The notes under the pieces: generated by a model
What the model saw: only the letters and a program-made list of their open reading frames with translations
Told to the model about the DNA's origin: nothing
Database searches by the model: none
Position numbers and translations under genes: made by a program
Part shown: piece by piece, positions 51,134 through 60,205 of the stretch
Numbering within the stretch: position 1 is the stretch's first letter
How the letters are laid out: each line of letters starts with the position of its first letter
Assembly (NCBI GenBank): GCA_015058955.1
Contig: SVBJ01000001.1
Span: forward strand, 117,268 to 181,267
Direction of reading: 5' to 3'
DNA: 64,000 nucleotides
DNA from: Erysipelotrichaceae bacterium
Lineage (GTDB): Bacteria; Bacillota_I; Bacilli_A; Erysipelotrichales; Erysipelotrichaceae

Positions 51134-51142
51134 TGGTATTAT
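51134..51142 (+). promoter_or_regulatory. extended -10 promoter of pnp
   Basis: TGGTATTAT (TG 51134-51135, hexamer 51137-51142), directly after the terminator U-run. A 30-nt leader with GAGAGGAAA precedes ATG 51174. Confidence 0.65.
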
Positions 51143-51173
51143 AGTCAAGGTTAATAATAAGAGAGGAAAAGAA

Positions 51174-53393
51174 ATGGCTAAAGAAGTATTTAGTATGAAT
51201 TTCGACGGACGTCCTTTATCCGTTGAAATCGGGGAATTAGCCAAACAGGCTGATGGTGCTGTATTAGTAAGATATGGTGATACAGTGGTTATCTCAACAG
51301 CCTGCGCAAGTAACGTTGCGAAAGATACTGATTTCTTCCCGTTAACAGTAAGTTTCGAGGAGAAGTTATATTCAGTGGGTAAGATTCCCGGAGGATTTTT
51401 AAGAAGAGAAGGAAGGCCAAGTGAACATGCTACTCTGACCGCCCGTATGATCGACAGACCGATCCGTCCATTATTTGCGGAAGGATTCAGAAACGAAGTA
51501 CAGGTAGTCAACACAGTACTGTCAGTTGACCAGGATTATTCAGCCGAAATGGCTGCCATGCTCGGTGCCTCACTGGCATTAAGCATCAGTAAGATCCCGT
51601 TTGAGGGACCGATCGCCGGTGTCATCGTCGGACGCATTGATGGCAAGTTCATCATCAACCCGACTGTTGAACAGAGCGAACAGAGCGACCTGAGCCTTAC
51701 GATCGCCGGTAAGAAGGATGCCATCATGATGGTTGAAGCCGGTGCTAAGGAAATCTCAGAAGAAGACATGCTTGATGCTCTGATGTTCGGACAGGAATAC
51801 ATCAAGATCCTGTGCGAATGGGAAGAAGAGATCATTGCCAAGGTCGGTCGCGAAAAGATGGAAGTTGTCCTGTACGAAGTACCGGCAGATCTCAAGAAGG
51901 CAATCTACGATTACGTATATGACCGCCTGAAGGCTGCTGTATCAATCAAGGACAAGCTTGAATGCAACAACACTATCGATGCCCTGACCAACGAAACCGT
52001 TGAGTATTTCGGGGAAAAGGAATATGCCAGCGAAAGCGAAAAGGCCAAGACTCTGAAGATGGTCAATGAAGTCTGCACTCAGATCGTCGCTGATGAAGTC
52101 AGAAGACTCATCATCGAGGAAAAGATCAGACCGGACGGCAGAGCAACTGATGAACTCAGAGCTCTGGATGCTCAGATCGACCTGCTGCCTAGAGTACATG
52201 GTTCAGGCTTATTTACCAGAGGTCAGACTCAGGTTCTCTCAGCCACCACATTAGGTGCCCTGGGTGACAACCAGATCATTGATGACCTGACAGAAGTTGA
52301 AGAAAAGAGATTCATGCATCATTACAACTTTCCGCCTTACAGTGTCGGTGAAGTAGGACGCATGGGCTCACCGGGCAGAAGAGAGATCGGCCACGGTGCT
52401 CTTGGTGAAAGAGCTCTGAAGCAGGTTCTGCCTAGTGAAGACGAATTCCCATATGCCATCAGAACTGTTGCTGAAGTTCTTGAATCAAACGGTTCAAGTT
52501 CCCAGGCTTCAATCTGTGCCGGTACCCTGTCATTAATGGCAGCCGGTGTTCCTATCAAGGCTCCGGTAGCAGGTATCGCCATGGGCTTAATTGAAAACGG
52601 CAAGGATTACACCATCCTGACTGACATTCAGGGTATGGAAGACCACTTCGGCGACATGGACTTCAAGGTTGCCGGAACCAGAGAAGGCATTACTGCCTTA
52701 CAGATGGATATCAAGGTTCAGGGTCTGGACAGAAAGATCCTGGGTGAAGCCATGGAACAGGCCAAGAAGGCCAGAATGCAGATTCTGGACGTTCTGGAAG
52801 CAGCCATCGCCAAGCCAAGAGATCATGTATCTCAGTATGCTCCTAAGATCTGCAAGATGATGATCCCTGTTGACAAGATCAGAGACGTCATCGGTACCGG
52901 CGGAAAGAACATCAACGCCATCATCGAAGCAGCCAACGACTGCAAGATCGACATCTCCGATGAAGGCCGCGTTCTGATCTACCATCAGGATCAGGAATCC
53001 ATTGACATCGCCAGAAAGATGATCGAAGACATCACCAGAACCGCCAAGATCGGTGAGATCTACGATGCCAAGGTCGTCAGACTGGAAAGCTACGGTGCCT
53101 TTGTGGAACTGTTCCCGGGCACGGATGCCTTACTGCATGTTTCTGACATGAGATGGGAAAGAGTCAACAAGCCTACTGACATCTACAAGATGGGTGACAT
53201 CGCCAGGGTTCAGGTAACTGAAATCGACGAGAAGGGCAGAGTCAACGTTTCTGCCAAGGTTCTGCTTGACAAGCCTGAAGGCTTTGAAGAAGTCAAGGAT
53301 TACGGCCGCAAGGCGCTGTTTGGAAACAGCGAAAAAAGAGGCAGCAAGACTTCCGGCAAGCAGGGCAACACCAGAAAGAAGAAAGAAAGCTAG
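51174..53393 (+). CDS. pnp: polyribonucleotide nucleotidyltransferase
   Basis: 739-aa PNPase, normal length: two RNase PH-like domains (N-terminal [13 protein letters not shown] segment [23 protein letters not shown]-terminal [31 protein letters not shown] with the catalytic Asp region), KH domain ([22 protein letters not shown]) and S1 domain ([23 protein letters not shown]). 3'-5' phosphorolytic degradation of RNA. Own promoter and terminator. Confidence 0.97.
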   Translation: MAKEVFSMNFDGRPLSVEIGELAKQADGAVLVRYGDTVVISTACASNVAKDTDFFPLTVSFEEKLYSVGKIPGGFLRREGRPSEHATLTARMIDRPIRPLFAEGFRNEVQVVNTVLSVDQDYSAEMAAMLGASLALSISKIPFEGPIAGVIVGRIDGKFIINPTVEQSEQSDLSLTIAGKKDAIMMVEAGAKEISEEDMLDALMFGQEYIKILCEWEEEIIAKVGREKMEVVLYEVPADLKKAIYDYVYDRLKAAVSIKDKLECNNTIDALTNETVEYFGEKEYASESEKAKTLKMVNEVCTQIVADEVRRLIIEEKIRPDGRATDELRALDAQIDLLPRVHGSGLFTRGQTQVLSATTLGALGDNQIIDDLTEVEEKRFMHHYNFPPYSVGEVGRMGSPGRREIGHGALGERALKQVLPSEDEFPYAIRTVAEVLESNGSSSQASICAGTLSLMAAGVPIKAPVAGIAMGLIENGKDYTILTDIQGMEDHFGDMDFKVAGTREGITALQMDIKVQGLDRKILGEAMEQAKKARMQILDVLEAAIAKPRDHVSQYAPKICKMMIPVDKIRDVIGTGGKNINAIIEAANDCKIDISDEGRVLIYHQDQESIDIARKMIEDITRTAKIGEIYDAKVVRLESYGAFVELFPGTDALLHVSDMRWERVNKPTDIYKMGDIARVQVTEIDEKGRVNVSAKVLLDKPEGFEEVKDYGRKALFGNSEKRGSKTSGKQGNTRKKKES

Positions 53394-53410
53394 TCTTATC
53401 TGACTTGAAT

Positions 53411-53446
53411 AAAAGCTCCGGTTATTGAGAACCGGGGCTTTTCTGT
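53411..53446 (+). terminator. terminator of pnp
   Basis: AAAAGCTCCGGTT (53411-53423) and AACCGGGGCTTTT (53430-53442), a 13-bp stem with one wobble pair, then TCTG. Confidence 0.85.
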
Positions 53447-53490
53447 CGGCAAAAACGCACAATTATCGAGGATTGTGTGAATATGTTTTA

Positions 53491-53524
53491 TATTATATAA
53501 ATTGAAGTTTAATTGTGTTAGAAT
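53491..53524 (+). promoter_or_regulatory. tandem promoter region of trmB, including a leaderless -10
   Basis: The proximal extended -10 TGTTAGAAT (TG 53516-53517, hexamer 53519-53524) is followed by six bases (GTTAAC) and ATG 53531. A second, distal box TATTAT (53491-53496) lies in a 15-nt sequence that is repeated exactly at 56079-56093. Confidence 0.6.
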
Positions 53525-53530
53525 GTTAAC

Positions 53531-54181
53531 ATGAGAATGAGAAAGAAACACTGGGCCAAGGACATGATCGCACAGCGTACGGACTGTGTGATAAGTGATC
53601 CGAGTGAGCTCAGAGGAAATTGGAAACAGCTGGCTGGAGACAGACAGATAAGAGTTGAAATAGGGTCAGGAAAGGGTGACTACTGGATCAGTATGGCTCA
53701 CCGGTATCCTGATTGTTTATGGATTGCCGTCGAGAAGGATGAAAGCTGCGTCGGCATTGCTCTGAAGAAGTGTCTGGATAATACCACGGAAAACATGAAG
53801 ATAATCAACGGTGATGCCGCAGAGATAGAACAGTGGTTCGCTGAGGATGAGATCGATGTGATCCATCTGAACTTCTCAGATCCATGGCCGAAGAAGAGAC
53901 AGACCAAGAGAAGACTGACCTACGGAACCTTCCTGGATTCCTACAGGAAGATATTGAAGGAAGATGGTCTGGTCATCATGAAGACGGATAATGCCAAGCT
54001 GTTTGAGTATTCACTGGTATCACTTGGTGACAATGGCTGGCATCTGGAAGAGGTCAGCGTTGATTACCGCCGTGAACCTCATGATGAGGATGCCATCACG
54101 GAATATGAAGCCAGCTTCATGGCACTGGGACAGCCTATTTACCGTGCCGTCTGGAAACCGTCAGGAGGTAAGCAGGTATGA
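53531..54181 (+). CDS. trmB: tRNA (guanine-46-N7)-methyltransferase
   Basis: 216-aa SAM-dependent enzyme. The N-terminus MRMRKKHWAKDMIAQ matches the family start; IRVEIGSGKGDYWISMAHRYPD is the SAM site, IHLNFSDPWPKKRQTKRRLTY the family-specific catalytic block, and EYEASFMALGQPIYRAVW the C-terminus. Start fixed by homology although no ribosome-binding site precedes it. Overlaps the lipoprotein gene by 4 bp. Confidence 0.96.
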   Translation: MRMRKKHWAKDMIAQRTDCVISDPSELRGNWKQLAGDRQIRVEIGSGKGDYWISMAHRYPDCLWIAVEKDESCVGIALKKCLDNTTENMKIINGDAAEIEQWFAEDEIDVIHLNFSDPWPKKRQTKRRLTYGTFLDSYRKILKEDGLVIMKTDNAKLFEYSLVSLGDNGWHLEEVSVDYRREPHDEDAITEYEASFMALGQPIYRAVWKPSGGKQV

Positions 54182-55080
54182 AGAAACTGATAATGCTGAT
54201 GCTTGCCGTGATGATGATGGCGGGATGTACGGCCGTAAAGGTCCCGTTGGATGTTGACTTCAAGAAGGAAGTGCTTAAGTCCATAAAGGAGGCTTCGGAA
54301 GTGGAACTGCCGGAGTTCTCGGAGAATAATTCCCACAAGGAATACTATGATTACTATCTGTTCCAGGGTGTCGGACGCAAGGAGATCGATGAGATCAGCA
54401 ACATCTTCATCTTCTATGACAATGAAGCTGTTCTGAACCTCGATGTAGCCGGCATTCTGAAACGCTCGGTCTATGAAGACAGTTCCCTGCGTGACATCGA
54501 ATCGTTCCAGGGCAAAAGCCTTTATGCCGAAGGAAGCTGCCGTAATTCCCGCGGTCTGCCAATGAGCTACCGCATGGAAATGAAGGTGGTAGACGGGGCA
54601 GCCTACATCATTCTGCAGACCAACCAGTTCATCTTTACAGCTTCCTGCCCTTTGCTGGAAGCTGATGAAACGATCTATGAAATGATGAAGACCCTAAGAA
54701 CCTGCAGCGTTGACACCAATCTGGTAATTGATACCTATTCAAACCAGGACAAGGCCAGCTACCGGATCTCCACCATCCGTCTGTTCAGAGAGATCCTGCC
54801 GGAAAGCGGAAGGATCATCGACTACATGGATGACTGGAAGAATGACCCGAGCTACACGGTAATTGACCGTGAAAGCAGGCCGGGTGAAATACCGAGCGCC
54901 AGTGACATCGGAGAGTTCGACAATGAGGAGATTGGCGGTCCGGAGGATGAACCGATCGAGGAAAATCCGGTAATGGAGGATGAAGACGACACCATTCCGG
55001 TAATTGAGGAACAAACCGAAGAAAGCACGGAAAACACGGAAGAAAATACAGATGCATCAGATGAGGCATCAGGAGGATAA
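54178..55080 (+). CDS. lipoprotein with acidic C-terminal tail, unknown
   Basis: 300-aa protein; signal peptide MKKLIMLMLAVMMMAGC with lipobox MAGC (Cys17). The mature domain (about 20-230) is alpha/beta with KEYYDYYLFQGVGRKEIDEISNIFIFYDN and GSCRNSRGLPMSYRMEMKVVDGAAYIILQT. The last 70 residues are Glu/Asp-rich and disordered (IGGPEDEPIEENPVMEDEDD, then TEESTENTEENTDASDEASGG). GGAGG ribosome-binding site overlapping trmB. I do not recognise the family. First gene of the 54.2-57.3 kb envelope cassette. Confidence 0.75.
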   Translation: MKKLIMLMLAVMMMAGCTAVKVPLDVDFKKEVLKSIKEASEVELPEFSENNSHKEYYDYYLFQGVGRKEIDEISNIFIFYDNEAVLNLDVAGILKRSVYEDSSLRDIESFQGKSLYAEGSCRNSRGLPMSYRMEMKVVDGAAYIILQTNQFIFTASCPLLEADETIYEMMKTLRTCSVDTNLVIDTYSNQDKASYRISTIRLFREILPESGRIIDYMDDWKNDPSYTVIDRESRPGEIPSASDIGEFDNEEIGGPEDEPIEENPVMEDEDDTIPVIEEQTEESTENTEENTDASDEASGG

Positions 55081-55083
55081 ATT

Positions 55084-56040
55084 ATGAGGAAGTTAAAGGA
55101 TCTGTTTGAAAAGTTTCTCTTCACGGTTGAAGAAGTTGAAGAGGTCGTTGAGGATAAGCCGGAACCGGTGATCGAGGAAATACCGGTGGAAAAGCCGGCA
55201 CCGGTCAGAAAGCCTAAGGTTGAACCGGTCCAGAAACCGATCGTCAGAAAGCGGAACAATCCCGTCGTGGAAGAGGAATATGAACCTTCTCCGATGATCA
55301 CCCTGACAAAAGAGATCAAGACTCCGGTACTGGGCGATGAGGAACCTGTCAAGGAGAAGAAGGAAGTAAAGGAAGAACCTGCCAAGGAAAAGAAGATCGA
55401 ACCTGAACTTCCTGAGATAAAGGAAGAAAAACCGGTCAAGAAGCCAGCTGAAAAGCCGGCTGAACCATATACCTCCAGTGCCATCATCTCCCCGATGTTC
55501 GGCAAGAAGGAAAAGGAAGCCAAGCCGGTCAAGAAAAAGAGAAGGGAAATCGTCATGCCTGATTCAGAACTGGGCGAAAAGAAGTCCATACTGGGAACGG
55601 TATTCTCACCTCTGTACGGTGACAAGAAGGAATCCGACAACATTCCTCATGATGAGGTAGCTCCTGAAGTAGCATCACTTGGTGTTCAGGATTTCCTGGG
55701 TGACAGAAAAGCCAAGCCGGAACCTGTTGAAAAGAAGGAGCCGGAACCTGTTGAAAAAAAAGAACCGGAAGTCAAGCCAGTAGAAAAGGTGACACCCATA
55801 CGGGAAGAAGTGGTAAAGGCTGAAGAACCTGTTGAGGAAGCCGTTATTGAGGACATGAAGCCGGTAACCATGACGGCTGAGGAGTTACGCAAAAACAGCA
55901 CCGTAACACCGTTTGGAACCAATGTAAAAAAAGACAGAATAAACATCCATGAGGCCTGGGGAACTGAGCCGAAGAAGGAAGAGAAGGAAGTTGAACGGTA
56001 TGAAAACATCTCTCTCTTCGATCTGGATGACAAAATGTAA
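55084..56040 (+). CDS. long disordered Lys/Glu/Pro-rich protein with repeated SPxxG motifs
   Basis: 318-aa protein beginning MRKLKDLFEKFLFTVEE (amphipathic helix, possible membrane-binding), then a long low-complexity region rich in EKP repeats (for example EPVEKKEPEPVEKKEPE). Three short motifs are embedded: SSAIISPMFGKK, GTVFSPLYGDKK and TVTPFGTNVKKD, that is a hydrophobic-S/T-P-[MLF]-[FY]-G pattern, each beside a basic cluster. It ends ENISLFDLDDKM. No enzymatic domain. It starts 4 bp after the lipoprotein stop. By analogy with other proteins of this type it may be a cytoplasmic scaffold with docking motifs; this is speculative. Confidence 0.75.
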   Translation: MRKLKDLFEKFLFTVEEVEEVVEDKPEPVIEEIPVEKPAPVRKPKVEPVQKPIVRKRNNPVVEEEYEPSPMITLTKEIKTPVLGDEEPVKEKKEVKEEPAKEKKIEPELPEIKEEKPVKKPAEKPAEPYTSSAIISPMFGKKEKEAKPVKKKRREIVMPDSELGEKKSILGTVFSPLYGDKKESDNIPHDEVAPEVASLGVQDFLGDRKAKPEPVEKKEPEPVEKKEPEVKPVEKVTPIREEVVKAEEPVEEAVIEDMKPVTMTAEELRKNSTVTPFGTNVKKDRINIHEAWGTEPKKEEKEVERYENISLFDLDDKM

Positions 56041-56078
56041 GACATTTTCGCAGTATTGAAAACCCTTACATAATTCTG

Positions 56079-56093
56079 TATTATATAAATTGA
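56079..56093 (+). promoter_or_regulatory. promoter box TATTATATAAATTGA before the DUF948-like gene
   Basis: A -10-like TATTAT (56079-56084) followed by GAGGTG and ATG 56105. The full 15-nt sequence is identical to that at 53491-53505 before trmB, suggesting shared regulation of the two ends of the cassette. Confidence 0.5.
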
Positions 56094-56104
56094 GGTGAAA
56101 AACT

Positions 56105-56602
56105 ATGGATGCATTAGCTAATATCAGTCAGATATTCGCATATCTGTTACCTATTCTCGGCGCCATCGCTCTGTGTCTGCTGATCGTGCTGCTGGTAAAG
56201 ATGGTCGGAATATTAAAGAACATGAATATAACCGTAACCGGTGTCAACACTGCTGTTGATACTACTAACGGATATCTGAAGGAACTGGATACAACAGTCA
56301 AGTCCGTCAATAACATGGCCATGAGTGTTGAGGCAGTCAGAGCTACCACTGAAAGAGCAGTTAAGAAGACAGCCAAGAAGTGGAGCAAACAGTATGATCA
56401 GGTCAAGTCAGCCGTAACGGAGGTACTGGAAAAGAGTTTCGCTCCTAAGGAAGAAAAACCGGTGAAAGACCCGAAGAATATTGTCCGTGTAGCTTCAGTT
56501 GAAAAGCCGGAAGAAATCGAAGAGAAGGCTGTTGAAGCGGTCAAGGAAGTAATTGAAGCTGCCGAGGAAGCAGCTAAGGAAACAGGAAAGGATGTAGAAT
56601 AA
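56105..56602 (+). CDS. DUF948-like membrane-anchored coiled-coil protein
   Basis: 165-aa protein: N-terminal membrane helix (ILGAIALCLLIVLLVKMVGIL, about 18-38), then a helical region with TTNGYLKELDTTVKSVNNMAMSVEAVRATTERAV (heptad-like), a basic linker KKTAKKWSKQYD and an acidic disordered tail. This pattern matches DUF948 proteins, which occur near YtxH-like genes in Bacillota. GAGGTG ribosome-binding site. 2 bp before the next gene. Confidence 0.75.
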   Translation: MDALANISQIFAYLLPILGAIALCLLIVLLVKMVGILKNMNITVTGVNTAVDTTNGYLKELDTTVKSVNNMAMSVEAVRATTERAVKKTAKKWSKQYDQVKSAVTEVLEKSFAPKEEKPVKDPKNIVRVASVEKPEEIEEKAVEAVKEVIEAAEEAAKETGKDVE

Positions 56603-56603
56603 C

Positions 56604-57332
56604 ATGGATGAAAACAAGAATTTAGAAGAACTTGAACAGGAAGTTAAGGATGAATTAAACGAAGTTGAAAAGGGAATCGAAGAAGCAACTGACGACGAAG
56701 TCAAGGAAGTTGCCAAAAAGGTTCTTGCTCAGGCTAAGGAATCTTTACTGAACCTGAAGGAAGCTGTTGTTAATCTGGATCTGAACAAGGATGGCGTTAC
56801 ATTAGGCCAGCATCTGGGCAAATTCTCTCAGCAGATCACTGACGCAATCAACCACGCTCAGGAAAAGATGGAACCAAAGGAACTTGACGAACAGTCAGAA
56901 AACGCCTGGGGTGCAACCAAGGAAGCTCTGAACAAGGTTTCAGACAATGTCGTAAAGGCTGCCAAAGAAGCTTATGAGACAGTTACCAACAAGGAAAAAT
57001 TCAAGGAAACCTGGGACAACGCTGCTGAAAAGTTAAGCGAAGCAACCAAGGAAGCAGGCAAGAAGGTCGCAGCCAAGGGCGAAGAGATCTATGCCGATGT
57101 TGCTGAAAAGAACCCACAGGTCAAGGAAACTGTAGACAAGGTCGCAGCCAAGACCAAGGAAGCCAGTGAATTCGTATCTGAAAAGTATCAGGAATTCATT
57201 CACGACGAAAAGGTAAGAGCTACAGTCAGAACAGCCAAGAACAACCTCGTTGAATTCGGCGGTAAGGTTGCTGAGGCCTTCAAGGACATGTTCAAGCCTG
57301 AAGAAGAAGAGGAAGAAAACGTAGAGGAATAA
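56604..57332 (+). CDS. highly charged helical protein (apolipoprotein/YtxH/LEA-like)
   Basis: 242-aa protein without a signal or membrane helix. Almost entirely helical with 11-residue-type repeats (KVSDNVVKAAKEAYETVTN; NAAEKLSEATKEAGKKVAAK; EKNPQVKETVDKVAAKTKEA), as in LEA/apolipoprotein-like or YtxH proteins. Acidic termini (EEEEEENVEE). Possibly binds membrane or protects it; not proven. The gene directly follows the DUF948-like gene and precedes the LacI regulator by 3 bp. Confidence 0.75.
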   Translation: MDENKNLEELEQEVKDELNEVEKGIEEATDDEVKEVAKKVLAQAKESLLNLKEAVVNLDLNKDGVTLGQHLGKFSQQITDAINHAQEKMEPKELDEQSENAWGATKEALNKVSDNVVKAAKEAYETVTNKEKFKETWDNAAEKLSEATKEAGKKVAAKGEEIYADVAEKNPQVKETVDKVAAKTKEASEFVSEKYQEFIHDEKVRATVRTAKNNLVEFGGKVAEAFKDMFKPEEEEEENVEE

Positions 57333-57335
57333 TCC

Positions 57336-58349
57336 ATGAGTCAGTATGGTAACGTTGAGAAAAAAAGAGTAACAATATACAGTGTTGCCAAGGAAGCCGG
57401 TGTTTCTCTGGCAACGGTTTCTCGTGTTATCAATGAGTCTGATGTCGTAAAGGAAAATACCAAGAAGAAAGTACAGGAAGCCATTGTCAAGCTTGGTTAC
57501 AAGCCTAATGCTGTGGCTCAGGGACTGGCACTGAAGAAGACTACTTCAATTGCGCTGGTCGTACCTGACGGCAGCTTTAACTACATTGACAAGGTGATCA
57601 ACGGTCTGCTGGATACTGCCAAGATCTACAAGTACAACATAATTCTGCATACTGCCACCGCCGGCATCAATGAGATGAATGAAATCATCGACAATGTCGT
57701 CAAGAGCAGAGCAGACGGACTGATTCTGTATAATGATGCCTTCTCCGCCAAGGAAATGGAGATCCTGAATAATTTCCAGATCCCAACAGTTTACCTGGGC
57801 AATAAGGGTGAAGGTGATTCAGCCTGCTGTGTTTACATTGACTATGAACAGGCAGTATACGAACTGGTTGACAGATATCTGAAAAAGGGCGTTGATGATA
57901 TCGTTATCATCGATGACCGCAAGAATCCTACCAGCATTGACCTGCTGATCAGAGGTGCTTCAAGAGCCTTCAAGGAGCACGGCAAGACTTTCGGCGGTTA
58001 CATAACCATTCCGGAAGATGTACATAACTCCTATGAATTCCTGTCCAATTACTTCGCTCATAACAACCATGAGCTGGTAATAACCTACAGAGATTCACAG
58101 GCAATTGCCGTAATCAATACCTGTACCGAAAACAATATCAGGATCCCGGATGAGACCGAAGTTGTCTGCATCAAGGATTCCCGATATACAGACATGTTCA
58201 GACCACGCATTTCATCTTTCATTGTTCCAAGCTATGACTTAGGCGCCTTAGCCATGAGAATAATGACGAAGCTGTTAAGCGGTGACATCGTGCGGGATAA
58301 AGAATTCAAACTGAATTACGTCTTCAAACCAAAGGAAACAACAAAGTAA
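57336..58349 (+). CDS. LacI-family transcriptional regulator
   Basis: 337-aa repressor. N-terminal helix-turn-helix VTIYSVAKEAGVSLATVSRVINESDVVKENTKKKVQEAI, hinge LGYKPNAVAQGLALKKT, then a periplasmic-binding-protein-like effector domain (SIALVVPDGSFNYIDKVING; DGLILYNDAF; VVCIKDSRYTDMFRP; LAMRIMTKLLSGD). Often a sugar sensor, here linked to no sugar genes but to the envelope cassette upstream, or acting elsewhere. Effector unknown. Confidence 0.95.
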   Translation: MSQYGNVEKKRVTIYSVAKEAGVSLATVSRVINESDVVKENTKKKVQEAIVKLGYKPNAVAQGLALKKTTSIALVVPDGSFNYIDKVINGLLDTAKIYKYNIILHTATAGINEMNEIIDNVVKSRADGLILYNDAFSAKEMEILNNFQIPTVYLGNKGEGDSACCVYIDYEQAVYELVDRYLKKGVDDIVIIDDRKNPTSIDLLIRGASRAFKEHGKTFGGYITIPEDVHNSYEFLSNYFAHNNHELVITYRDSQAIAVINTCTENNIRIPDETEVVCIKDSRYTDMFRPRISSFIVPSYDLGALAMRIMTKLLSGDIVRDKEFKLNYVFKPKETTK

Positions 58350-58386
58350 AAAAAGAGGATCGCATCAGACATGTGGTCCTTTTTCA
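58350..58386 (+). terminator. terminator of the envelope cassette/LacI unit
   Basis: AAAAAGAGGATC and GGTCCTTTTT form a stem with one wobble pair around a loop of about 13 nt; U-run at 58380-58384. Confidence 0.65.
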
Positions 58387-58465
58387 TATTGTTAGTAAGG
58401 AACACTTCCTTACTTTTTTAGATAACCTGTATTTGTATCTTGATGAAAAGAGGTTTTCACTGACC

Positions 58466-58471
58466 TATAAT
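58466..58471 (+). promoter_or_regulatory. -10 element of the esterase lipoprotein gene
   Basis: TATAAT at 58466-58471, 20 bp before ATG 58492 with GAGGG between. Confidence 0.55.
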
Positions 58472-58491
58472 ATCTGTAAAGAGGGATGAAT

Positions 58492-60177
58492 ATGCGCAGA
58501 TCACTGTTAATTCTGCTGACTGTCATGCTGATGATGACAGGATGCAGTAACAAGAAAGAAGAACCCGTGGAACCCGGCAAGATAACCTCCGTTGAAACAA
58601 AGGAGGTATCTGAAGGGAGTTTTCTCAGTACCATCAGCATAAATGACCATCAGATATTCATCTATAAACCAGCTGATGAGGTGAATTCAAACATCATCAA
58701 CTACGGTTACAGTGCTCCATTGCTGCTGGTATTCGCTGAAGGAAAAATGAATCAGCAGCAGGCTGTGGATTTCATCTGCGAAAAAGGAATAGACAGGATT
58801 GCCAGCGAAAATGGCGGTTCAGTAGTATTTGTCAATCCGGCAACGGACTGGAAGAGTGAGAAGAAAGGCTTGTATGAAGCCGTTCTGGCCAAGACCATGG
58901 TCGATCAGACGGGTTTCTCAAAGGGCCTGTTATATGACCGGGCAAACCGCGAGTACTTCATTTTTGCCTCACCGGCAATGACTGTTCTTTACGGTTACGG
59001 CCCCGGCGGCGACTACATTGCCAAAAACTGCCTCAGGGAGCTTACGGGACAGTCAGCCATGAAGTCGCTGGGAATCAATGACATAACCATTACGGCAGCT
59101 GTACTGGAAAAGCTCAGCTTCAAGGCTGCGGTCAATGACCGTAACATCATCATCGTTTCCAAGGACAATGATCCATCCATTGAAGCGGAAATGATGGCTA
59201 GAACAGATAACTGCTTCAGTGATGAAGGATCATTTGATGAAATATTCCATAAGTACATTGAGGGATATCAGCGCTGGAACGGTCATCTGTCAGAAACCTT
59301 CAACCGGAAAAAGATCGGTCTGACTGTATCAACTCATGTATTTGACATACCGACCTCCCCGGACAACACTTCCGTCAGAAGTTCGTTCCATAAGATCGGG
59401 ACCGTAGTCTTTCACAAGGATAACGGCAAGGGGAAGAAACCTCTGCTGTTATGTTTCCATGGGGGCGGGGATACGGCCTTAGCCACTGCTACCATAGCTG
59501 GCTGGCCGCAGATCGCCCGGCAGGAAGACTTCATCCTGTGCGCTACGGAAATGCATACCCTGCAGACAGCCACGGAAGTAATGGATGTTCTGGAAGAATT
59601 GAAGAAGATCTACGACATAGACGAGACAAGAATCTATGCCACCGGATTCTCGATGGGAGGCATCAAGACCTGGGACCTGTATCAGGAGTATCCGGAGGTA
59701 TTTGCTGCCCTGGCTCCAATGGGCGCTACGGTTGCGGCAGGCAAAAACACGATGTTCAGGAATTCACCGTCGCTCAATGAAGATGTACTGGTTCCGGTCA
59801 TCTACTGTGCCGGTGAAAGCTCACCTTTAGGTGAAATGCCTTACCAGAGTCAGGACTGCATCAGCCGAATCAACTATCTGTTTGATGTTAACCAGATAAA
59901 CAAGCCGTTTGAACTGTCGATGAGTAACCGCAGTGACTGGAGTGACACCAAATATGGATTTGCCGGGGACCTCGAGGAACAGTACAATGACGAGACTCAT
60001 CCTGACAGTGTGACCACCATCCGTTACTATTACAGTGAAGATGGAAATGTTTATACGGCTTTATGCTCCATCAGTCAGCACGCTCACGAAATCAGACCGT
60101 TTACCTGCCGACTGGCTTGGGACTTCATGAAAAAATACAGCCGCAATCCTGACGGCCGTATTGTGATAAATCAGTAA
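58492..60177 (+). CDS. lipoprotein with alpha/beta-hydrolase (esterase/PHB-depolymerase-like) domain
   Basis: 561-aa secreted lipoprotein. Start ATG 58492 lies 6 nt after GAGGG; signal MRRSLLILLTVMLMMTGC (Cys18). The N-terminal region (about 20-290) has a second hydrolase-like fold without a clear nucleophile (VLYGYGPGGDYIAKNCL). The C-terminal region (about 310-560) has the esterase core: LLLCFHGGGDTALATATIAGWP, GFSMGGIKTWDLYQEYPEVF with nucleophile Ser387, and a late His in SISQHAHEIRPF. Resembles the LpqC/PHB depolymerase group. A tandem hydrolase with one active module is plausible. Confidence 0.82.
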   Translation: MRRSLLILLTVMLMMTGCSNKKEEPVEPGKITSVETKEVSEGSFLSTISINDHQIFIYKPADEVNSNIINYGYSAPLLLVFAEGKMNQQQAVDFICEKGIDRIASENGGSVVFVNPATDWKSEKKGLYEAVLAKTMVDQTGFSKGLLYDRANREYFIFASPAMTVLYGYGPGGDYIAKNCLRELTGQSAMKSLGINDITITAAVLEKLSFKAAVNDRNIIIVSKDNDPSIEAEMMARTDNCFSDEGSFDEIFHKYIEGYQRWNGHLSETFNRKKIGLTVSTHVFDIPTSPDNTSVRSSFHKIGTVVFHKDNGKGKKPLLLCFHGGGDTALATATIAGWPQIARQEDFILCATEMHTLQTATEVMDVLEELKKIYDIDETRIYATGFSMGGIKTWDLYQEYPEVFAALAPMGATVAAGKNTMFRNSPSLNEDVLVPVIYCAGESSPLGEMPYQSQDCISRINYLFDVNQINKPFELSMSNRSDWSDTKYGFAGDLEEQYNDETHPDSVTTIRYYYSEDGNVYTALCSISQHAHEIRPFTCRLAWDFMKKYSRNPDGRIVINQ

Positions 60178-60205
60178 AAAAGTGCTGAATGATCAGCACT
60201 TTTAC
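60178..60205. terminator. bidirectional terminator between esterase and amino-acid ABC genes
   Basis: AAAAGTGCTGA (60178-60188), loop ATGA, TCAGCACTTTT (60193-60203), perfect stem. Confidence 0.85.

Noticed and set aside
54852..55643. Long minus-strand frame of 263 codons opposite the lipoprotein and disordered-protein genes
   Set aside because: Its Ser/Phe/Gly-rich translation mirrors the Glu/Lys/Pro bias of the plus-strand genes; no ribosome-binding site or family feature.
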